Assembly: GCA_964417785.1 (NCBI GenBank)
Contig: CAYQJO010000253.1
Span: forward strand, 1-6,193
DNA: 6,193 nt
Origin: DAOTUL01 sp034437435
GTDB lineage: Bacteria; Chloroflexota; Anaerolineae; Aggregatilineales; Phototrophicaceae
Direction: 5' to 3'
Numbering within the stretch: position 1 is the first letter of the stretch; each line of letters starts with the position of its first letter. Both the position numbers and the translations under genes were made by a program. Under the pieces are notes generated by a model that was given only the letters and a program-made list of their open reading frames with translations, was not told where the DNA came from and searched no databases. Below are positions 1 to 6,193 of the stretch, in pieces.

Positions 1-155
1 TCGTCGCGCTGATAACCGGTGAAGCCGAACGGCTGCTGGCTGAATCCGCTTTGCTGTTGCAGATTGCCCCAGGTGTCCCAGGTGTATCTGCTGGCCACTC
101 CTCCCGCAATATCAGTGACTGCGATGGGAGTGCTCAGCGCATCGGTGTGCAGGTA
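1..155 (-). other. Start of the RHS-repeat-associated core, cut by the window edge (domain)
   Basis: The last residues visible begin YLHTDALSTPIAVTD and continue through SRYTWDTWGN to FGFTGYQRD. This matches the conserved core of RHS proteins, where an H-T-D-x-L-x-T/S-P stretch leads to a Y/W-D-x-W/F-G motif and then F-x-F-T/x-G-Y/Q-x-x-D. The expected continuation, a tyrosine-rich R-Y-Y-x-P-x-x-G-R-F and D-P end of the core, lies beyond position 1. The last codon is incomplete (two bases, GA). In this family the core marks the boundary between the conserved shell and the variable C-terminal tip. Confidence 0.88.
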
Positions 156-3100
156 GGTTTGCACCCCACTTCTGGCTTCGGCGATCATGCCGACGCTGGA
201 GTGAGTGTAGCGGGCGATCTCGTCGTTATTGGTATTGGTTTCTGCGATCAGGCTGGTTTGATCGTAGATGTAGTTGATCTGGTTGCCATTCTGGCTTTGG
301 CTGTCTCGCAAGCCCGCTTCGTTGTAGCTGTAAGCTATTGGCGGGGCACCTGGCAGGGTGATGGTGAGCAATCTGTCTCTGGGGCCATAGACCAGGTTGG
401 TGGTGCCGGTCATGTCGGTTTTGCTGATCTGGTTACCGTTGGCATCGTATTGATACGTGATCAGTGCGCCACCGATGGCATCTTGCACCTGTTGCAGTTG
501 ATCACGGCTGTTGTAGCAGTAGGTTTTGTCCTGGGTGGTGGTCTGGTTGTTGTCGGTGATGGTCTCGGTGATGCGGTTGGCGACACCGTCCAGGGTGAAG
601 TCGATGCTGCGGTTGGGTTCGTTGATCTGGGTCAGGCGGTCGGCAGTGTCATAGCCATAGCTGGTCTGTTCACTCTGGGTGCCCTGGGTGATGATCTGCT
701 GGCTGCGGTTGCCGTTGAGATCATAGTCGTATTGGGCTTCGGCAAAGCTGCTGTCGGCCAGTTGGTGCTGGATGCTGGCAATGCGCTCGGCATCGTCGTA
801 CTGGTAGTGTGAGCGGGTGCCGTTGGGCCAGTCGATCTGTCTGAGCTGGCTGTTGTTGTAGTAGCCATACACCACCTGGCCGGCCAATGGGGCATTGATG
901 CTTCGCAGGCGGTTGAGCTCGTCGTAGCTGTACTGGGTGACGCGGTTGTTGTGATCGATCAGTTGGCGGCGGTTGCCGTTGGCATCGTAGCCGTATTGCA
1001 GGCGGTTGCCGAAGCGGTCGGTGATGATCTCCAGCCGGTCGAAGGCGTCATACTGGCGCAGGCTGGTGCGCTGCTCTCCGCTGGCGCTGGTCAAGTCAAC
1101 CTGGGTCAGGTTGCTGTTGGCGTCGTAGCTGAAGTCCATGCTGGCGATGGCATCACCGGTGGCACCGCTGTAGCTGGTGTGGATGCGCCGGTTGCGCTGG
1201 TCGTAGTCGTGCGTGGTGGTTTGGGCATTGGCGTCGGTGCTGGTGCGCAGGTTGCCGGTGGCATCGTAGGTGAAGGTTGCTGTGCTGGTGTCCGGGTAGG
1301 TGATGCTGATCAGGCGGTTGCGGTTGTCATAATCTTGCGTGGTGGTGTGGCCGTTGGCGTCGGTGTGGCTGCTGCGGTTGTCGTTTTGGTCATAGCCATA
1401 GCTCCAGTGGTTTTGTTCTGGGTCGGTGATGCCGATGAGGCGGTTGGCGGTATCGTAATCACGTTGCCAGACCCCGCCGTTGGGGCGGGTGGTCTGGATC
1501 AGGTTGTCGTTGTCGTCGTAGGTGAAGCTGGTGGTTTCTTGTGCGTGGTTGGTTTCTGTTAGGACGCGTCCGCGGGCATCAAAGCTGCGCGTGATGTTGC
1601 GTCCGGCCGGGCGCTGCTCGGTCACCACGTTGCCCAGGGCATCGCGCACCAGCGTGGTGACCGCACCTTGCGGCCTGATCTCGCGGATCAGGGCATTGGC
1701 GGCGTCGTAATCGTTGACGGTGGTGTGGTTGTTGGCATCGGTGCTGCGGCGCAGGTTGCCAACCGCATCATAGACTTGGGTCAGTTGCAGTATGTCGGCG
1801 CGGGTGCTGGTTTGCAGGCGGTTTTCTAAGTCGTAGGTGTTGTCGGTGACATTGCCGTTGCGGTCGGTCTGGCGGATCAGGTTACCCTGCAGGTCGTAGT
1901 TGAAGCTTTGCGTGCTGCTGTTGCCGGTGTCATCTGCCGGATCGGTCTGGCTGATCATGCGATTGAGCGCATCATACTCGAAGCTGCTGCGCTGGTTGTT
2001 GGCATCGATGCTTGCGGTGCGGTTACCGACCAGATCGTATTCGAACGATTCGCTGCTGCTATCCGGGTGGGTGATGGCGGTTTGCTGGCCCAGGGTGTTG
2101 TAGCTGAAGCTGGTGATAAAATCGCGTGCATCGGTCTGGCTGATCAACTCGCCGTGTACGTTGTAGTCCATGCGCACGACTCTGGCTTCTGGCAAAGTCT
2201 GGCGAATGAGGCGATCAAGACCATCAAACTGCTGGGTGGTGATACGCCCCAGCGCATCGGTGAGCTCTATCGGGTTGCCGTTGGCATCGTAGTCCATGCT
2301 CTGCACTGGTCCGATGTTGTCGCTGGTGCTGATCAGACGGTTGAGTGCATCGTAGCTGTGGCGCAGGACATTGGCGATCGGCTCGCTGCCGTCTAAGGTT
2401 TGTTCGGTCAGGCGGTTGTTGTTGGCGTCATAGCTGAAGCTGGCGACAAAGTCATCCCTGGGGCCGTCTTGCTGGCGCAGACGGTTGCGGGCGTCGTAGC
2501 TGAAGGTGGTCAGCTTGAGATTGGCATCCAGCAGGCTAAGACGGTTGCCGACCGCGTCGTAGGTGAACTCGGTACGCGCGCCGGTGGCATCGGTCATGAC
2601 AAGCTCACGCCCCAGTGGATCATACTCCATCTGCCGGGTCAGGGTGCGATCGGCGCTGATGCTCTGGGTCTCGGTGAGCAGCCGGTCAGCAGCGTCCCAG
2701 GTTTTGCTGATGACCAGGCCCATGGGCGCGGTGACGCTGGTCTCACGGTTGCGGTCATCATAGGCCATGCTGGTGAGGCGGCCTTCAGCATCGGTCATGC
2801 TGGTGAGGTTGCCCTCGCCATCGTAAGTTTTATTGGTCGTGGCTTGTTCAGTGCCGATGTGGCGGATTTCACTGGTCTGGCGATAAAAAGGATCGTCGTA
2901 GGCAAACTCGGTCAAGCGATTGCCCACAGTCTGGCTCACTACATTGCCGACGTTGTCGTAAGTAAAAGTTTCTGTTCTGCCTTCCGGCATGGTTTTGATG
3001 GTCAGGCGATTGGCGTTGTCGTATTCAAATGTCGTGGTATTGCCGTTCCAGTCAGTTTCGCTGGTTTTGTTTCCAGCAAGGTCATACACAGTGGTGAAGC

Positions 3101-6100
3101 TATCACCGTTGGCATTGCTGATATTGGTCTGACGACCTTTGCTATCAAAGCTGAACACTGTGCTATTGCCGTTGGCATCGGTCTCAGTGCGCTGGTTGGC
3201 GGCATCATCATAGACAACTGTACTGATGGCTGTGAGACCATCAACAGCGGGCGCTGTGGTACTGACGATGCGATCCAGACTGTCATAATCAAAGCTTGTC
3301 GTATTGCCGTTGGCGTCGGTCGCACTGGTGCGTCGTGAACGCTCATCCCAATCCTGTACGGTCTCGCCCTGCAGCGCATCAATGATGGTTTCAATGTTAC
3401 CAAACTGGTCATATCTGAATTGGGTTGTCGCGCCGGTGCCGTCGCTGGTGGATGTGCGATCACCGCGAGTGTTGTAGCTATGGTTTTCGGTGATTCCACC
3501 CAGCGTCTCGGACAGCAGGTTGCCTTGCTGATCATAGGTAAAGGAGCTGTTCTTGCCGCGCCAGTTATTGCTTTCCTGGATGCGATTCTTGATGAAAGGC
3601 AGATCAAAAGCTGTGGGCGGAAAATAGCTGAAGCTGCGATTGAAACTGCCGCGGCCAGTGACAACTTCGGTCAAAAGGTTACCATATTGATCATAGGTAA
3701 ATTCGGAAGTGACACCCTCGGCATCGGTGCGACTGGCAATTTGCAGGTCAGCATCCAGTTCAATGGTAGTCGTACCAGCAGGCTCCGTGATGGTTTCTGC
3801 CGAGCCATACATGTTGAGACTGTAACTGGTCGCACCGCCCACTGCTGGCGTGACAGTGGCCGTGACAGGTGATTGCCCCGGAGTACCGGCAAAACNNNNN
3901 NNNNNNNNNNNNNNNNNNNNNNNNNNNNNNNNNNNNNNNNNNNNNNNNNNNNNNNNNNNNNNNNNNNNNNNNNNNNNNNNNNNNNNNNNNNNNNNACTGC
4001 TGGCGTGACAGTGGCCGTGACAGGTGATTGCCCCGGAGTACCGGCAAAACTGAAGCTGGTGCTGCCGGCATCGGTTTCGCTGATGGCTGTGACCTGCATT
4101 CCATCCAGCAATAATGCCTGTCCATTTAATGTGATGGCTGCAGTACGCTGCTGGTAACTGTAGCTGCGTGTCGCATTGTTGAGTTCGTTGACAACGTTGG
4201 TGATCAGATGTCTTTCCAGCGGTGTATTGCCAGTCGCATAGTCATAGCGTTCGACTCTGGCATTGTTTTCCCGCGTTGCCCGGCTCAAGTTACCGCGCTG
4301 ATCATAATCGAAAGCCACTGTCAGTCCGTCCGGGCCTGTGACTTCGGTCAGCACTTGACCAACCCAATCGTCAAAAGCTCTGGATGCATAACTGAAAATA
4401 AGTTTGCGGCCTGCCTGATCCGTTACCGAGGCTATGCGAGGTGCGGCAGTGCCTTCAATATAAGTCAATGCGGTCGTATTGCCATTGGGATCGCTAATGC
4501 TTTCCAGCCACCAGCTTTGCGGCTGCCTCTGGGTGTAGTGATAGCGGTTACCGGAAGGCGTATAGAAGCTGAAACTGCCGTCATTGCCGTCACGGACAAG
4601 GCTGCCATGATGTCCGCGGCCCGGACTGAAGCCACCTTGACCATCGGCAATAAATAGCTGACCCGAGCCTTCACCACCGATGACAAGATAATCTCCACAA
4701 CGGTTTTGTACCACCTGGGACAGATAGTTATGCGTCCAGCCGGCACCCAGCACACCGGGAAGACCATTGAAGTTGCTGCTGTAGCTGCGCGTGAAATCGA
4801 GATTGACACCTCTGCCCGGTACATTGATGTCTTGGCGTGAGACCAGCATGTGGCCATCGAACAGATCCACGCCCATAACCTGGGTGTGCGCGACCGGCAT
4901 GGTATCGGTATAGCGCGTGGTTATTCTGCTCTCACCAATCACGGTCTGCACATGACCATCCAGAGCGGATACAGCGCGCATCTCCAATCTGAAATCGCCC
5001 GCACCGAACTGGATCGGATTGATGCTCAAACTGTGTGTGCCACGGGCGAAGCTCTGATTGGGAACGATGGTGTGTATGACACCGCTGCCGGTGCCACTGG
5101 AGTTAAGCCGCTCCAGGGTCACCGCGATGCTGGCGTCCTGGGTGATGGCAAAACTGAAATCGTTGTTACCACACATGCGTTGACTGGCAATATCCAGATC
5201 GGAGCTAAAGTACAGTGGTCGCGGAACCTGATCATTGACAACAAAGCCACATGCAGGGATATCGGTCGTAGAGTCGGTACTGCCACCTGAACATATGTTG
5301 ATGACAATGTCCTGGGATATGGGCAGTGGTACAGGATCACTGCTTATCTGAAATGAGCCTGGATTGACAATCAGTCTAACCTGGTACTGTTTGTCCTGTT
5401 CAAACTGAATACCACGCGTGAATGAAACCATACCATCATCGCTACCTGGCAATTCAAGCTGGCCCGTAACTGCGCTGCCGCCTGTATCTTCAATGACAAT
5501 AAAGGCAGTAACACCGAATTCCTCCGGCAACACCTGATATTCGATATCTATTGGAGTAGTAGAGCGCCCTTGAGAATCAAGTTTTATGTTCACTGGCAGC
5601 ACAGAATTGATGCGCGGATCCACTGCAAATACAGGTGCCAGTGTACGCTTAAATGTGAGAGCATCCCATATGACCGAGACAAGGCCATCATCTGCAGTAC
5701 CAATATAGCCATAACCAATGACATTGTTGATGGTTAAATCTGCAACCGTCTGGCTTGGCGCATCACCCACACGAAGGCGCACATCGTGCAAACCATCCTC
5801 GCTTACAACCAGGCTCTCCAGTGAACCATTGTCGACAGCCACCTCTATATCACCTGTTGTATGAACACAACCTTCAATACTGAAGGGTGCAACCACAGTG
5901 CCACCGCTTGATCTGGGTGGCGGATAACAGCTGATCAATGAAAAAGATCTTGGATTGGCAGGGATTAGTCCAGATCTGGCACCGTCGATGGGCTCTCCAA
6001 GGCTGTTGAGTGCTCTTGTCGATTTGATTTCAGGCTGGAGGAACCTGGCATAATCACAAGAGAAGGGTGGATCATTTGGAATGATGAACGGATTGCCGTT

Positions 6101-6193
6101 GGTCCACCCATCAAGCCATTCATAAATAATGGTTTCCCCAGCAGCTGAGACGTGATAACGATGAGTTGTGCCTGCATAAAGACCCAGGAATGC
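1..6193 (-). CDS. RHS/YD-repeat protein, WapA / polymorphic-toxin type (partial at both ends, interrupted by an assembly gap)
   Basis: One reading frame fills the window. From 6193 to the gap the codons start at positions 6193, 6190 and so on. From 3895 to 1 the frame continues in the register ending with the codon at 5-3. The two registers differ by two bases, exactly the offset produced by the duplicated 55 bases plus 100 N, so collapsing the duplicate restores one frame of 2012 complete codons without a stop. Order of parts: beta-rich N-terminal region, DUF6531-like segment, about 55-60 YD units, start of the RHS core. In this family the YD units form a hollow beta-shell that encloses a C-terminal toxin or effector, and the proteins are exported or surface-bound. 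Function here is inferred from the family. No start codon is present; a TTG at 5938 is not the start because the frame is open upstream to 6193. The deposited sequence gives a false stop at 3671-3673. The effector tip is not in the window, so activity cannot be stated. Confidence 0.93.
971..990 (-). repeat. 20-base exact intragenic repeat, copy 1 (YDANGNR)
   Basis: The 20 bases are identical to 2273-2292, with a close variant at 431-450 (two differences). On the minus strand they lie across the YDANGN motif of one YD unit. They reflect the shared repeat unit rather than a separate element. Confidence 0.85.
2273..2292 (-). repeat. 20-base exact intragenic repeat, copy 2 (YDANGNP)
   Basis: Identical to 971-990 and likewise placed across a YDANGN motif, about 1.3 kb away in the same frame. 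Such near-identical spots within the gene may favour recombination or misassembly. Confidence 0.85.
3841..3895. repeat. 55-base duplicate, left copy (contig-end overlap)
   Basis: Identical over all 55 bases to 3996-4050 and ending exactly at the first N. On the minus strand, in the YD frame, it encodes residues around GTPGQSPVTATVTPAV. The exact match running right up to both gap edges is what two overlapping contig ends look like, and 55 is a common k-mer size for short-read assemblers. A genuine tandem duplication is possible but less likely. Confidence 0.93.
3896..3995. other. Assembly gap of exactly 100 N, probably zero real length
   Basis: Exactly 100 N, a common placeholder for a gap of unknown size. 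The flanks carry the same 55 bases directly against the N run on both sides. As written, the gap throws the minus-strand frame off by two bases relative to the downstream YD repeats, so a translation through it yields an unrelated tail ending at 3671. Removing the N run together with one copy of the duplicate restores the frame. Confidence 0.97.
3996..4050. repeat. 55-base duplicate, right copy (contig-end overlap)
   Basis: Same 55 bases as 3841-3895, starting directly after the last N. In the upstream frame it encodes the same residues (GTPGQSPVTATVTPA), which join smoothly to VGGATSYSLNMYGS when only one copy is kept. Confidence 0.93.
4709..4897 (-). other. DUF6531-like segment at the entrance to the RHS shell (domain)
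   Basis: Residues about 433-495 counted from the right edge. The segment reads from VMGVDLFDGHMLVSRQDI through NVPGRGVNLDFTRSYSS to GVLGAGWTHNYLSQVV. A 'V D x x x G x x x x x x x D I x V P G R G' stretch followed by an aromatic-T-R-x-Y-x-S motif and G-x-G-W-x-H-N-Y is the usual signature just upstream of YD repeats in RHS and WapA-like proteins. The next residues (RCGDYLVIGGEGSGQ, then DGSFSFYTPSGNRYHY and SISDPNGNTTALTY) match the normal start of the shell. This fixes the coding strand and frame for the right half of the window. Confidence 0.85.
4898..6193 (-). other. N-terminal beta-rich region with several cysteines, Ig/fibronectin-like (domain within the YD-repeat protein)
   Basis: These are about the first 432 residues visible. 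The text has alternating hydrophobic and polar residues with many T, S, V, D and G, as in extracellular beta-sandwich modules. At least three module-like stretches can be read: near 5900-5720 (starting around FSIEGCVHTTGDIEV), near 5640-5330 (around FAVDPRINSVLPVNI, ending at ISSDPVPLPIS) and near 5260-4910 (around CGFVVNDQVPRPLYF to IGESRITTRY). Cysteines occur in SCDYAR, SCYPPP, EGCVHT, NICSGG, PACGF and RMCGN, which would suit disulphides in an exported protein. No transmembrane segment, PAAR motif or VgrG-like part is visible. The region continues off the right edge, where a signal peptide or anchor might be. The Ig-like assignment is by appearance only; I do not recognise a specific family. 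Confidence 0.6.

Larger units (their letters stand above)
156..4708 (-). repeat. YD-repeat (RHS repeat) shell, about 55-60 units encoded in tandem
   Basis: The translated minus strand repeats a unit of about 20-25 residues with the core F/x-x-Y-D-x-x-G-N-x/R-L followed by a T-D-x-x-G-x-T/x-T turn. Clear examples in order are VAFDYDQRGNLSRAT (about 4318), FTYDQYGNLL, FTYDQQGNLLSET, FDYDSLDRIVSTT, FTYDNVGNVVSQT, FTYDAVGNRLSLLD, MDYDANGNPIELTD, FEYDLVGNRTASID, FTYDATGNLRTSTD, YGYDANGNRRQLID, YDYDLNGNRSQQI and YQYDANGNQISKTD. GN-type and NRL-type units often alternate. Around 4200-3750 the units are degenerate (YSYQQRTAAI, YSLNMYGSAETITEP), and the assembly gap falls there. In characterised RHS proteins these units wind into a closed beta-shell; that is family knowledge, not shown here. 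No in-frame stop was found from 3895 to 156. Confidence 0.92.

Noticed and set aside
51..812. Long plus-strand open frame of 253 codons, rich in V, G and A
   Set aside because: It is in the same triplet register as the minus-strand YD frame. It stays open only because the sense gene rarely uses the codons TTA, CTA and TCA, whose complements are stops. Its low-complexity sequence mirrors the repeats.
951..1562. Plus-strand open frame of 203 codons, rich in V, G and A
   Set aside because: Antisense shadow in the same register; its end at 1562 corresponds to a sense CTA leucine codon.
2400..3338. Plus-strand open frame of 312 codons
   Set aside because: Antisense shadow of YD units in register with the sense codons, with no recognisable domain.
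3671..3895. Tail of the minus-strand open frame after the N run, ending in a stop at 3671
   Set aside because: It is out of frame with the YD repeats. It arises from the 100 N and the duplicated 55 bases; the true frame through this stretch reads YD units.
3841..4050. The paired 55-base copies as a CRISPR unit, attachment site or transposon end
   Set aside because: They are only two copies, both abut an N run exactly and both lie inside coding sequence; an assembly overlap explains them better.
5936..5938. TTG as start codon of the protein
   Set aside because: The frame is open upstream to 6193 with plausible protein sequence (for example YEWLDGWTNGNPF), so this is an internal leucine codon.
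5965..6177. Minus-strand open frame of 70 codons near the right edge
   Set aside because: It overlaps the main frame in another register and has no domain or start signal that I can see.

Overview
The window lies inside one very large gene read on the minus strand, from the right edge (6193) to the left edge (1). The product is an RHS/YD-repeat protein of the WapA / polymorphic-toxin type. Neither end of the gene is present: the frame is already open at 6193 and still open at 1. No complete second gene, RNA gene, mobile element, CRISPR array, promoter or terminator is visible. The organism cannot be named. Mixed GC (about 42-65% in the 60-base rows I counted) and the domain style fit a Gram-negative bacterium, but this is only a guess.

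Layout in the direction of translation. 6193-4898: a cysteine-containing, beta-rich N-terminal part that looks like several Ig/fibronectin-like modules. 4897-4709: a DUF6531-like segment that normally marks the entrance to an RHS shell (motifs FTRSYSS and GAGWTHNY). 4708-156: the shell itself, with about 55-60 YD-type units of about 20-25 residues. 155-1: the first part of the RHS-repeat-associated core (YLHTDALSTPIAVTD ... FGFTGYQRD), cut by the window edge. The variable C-terminal tip, and any immunity gene, would lie beyond position 1.

The main technical point is the run of 100 N at 3896-3995. The 55 bases on its left (3841-3895) are identical to the 55 bases on its right (3996-4050). As written, the N run shifts the frame and the protein appears to end at 3671. 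If the two copies are collapsed into one (removing 155 bases), the upstream frame joins exactly to the YD-repeat frame. I translated that frame by hand from 3895 to 1 and found no stop codon. The gap is therefore very probably an assembly artefact, and the gene is intact across it, giving 2012 complete codons inside the window.

Several long plus-strand open frames are antisense shadows of this gene. I see no new biological system here; the gene belongs to a known family, with a few features worth checking.
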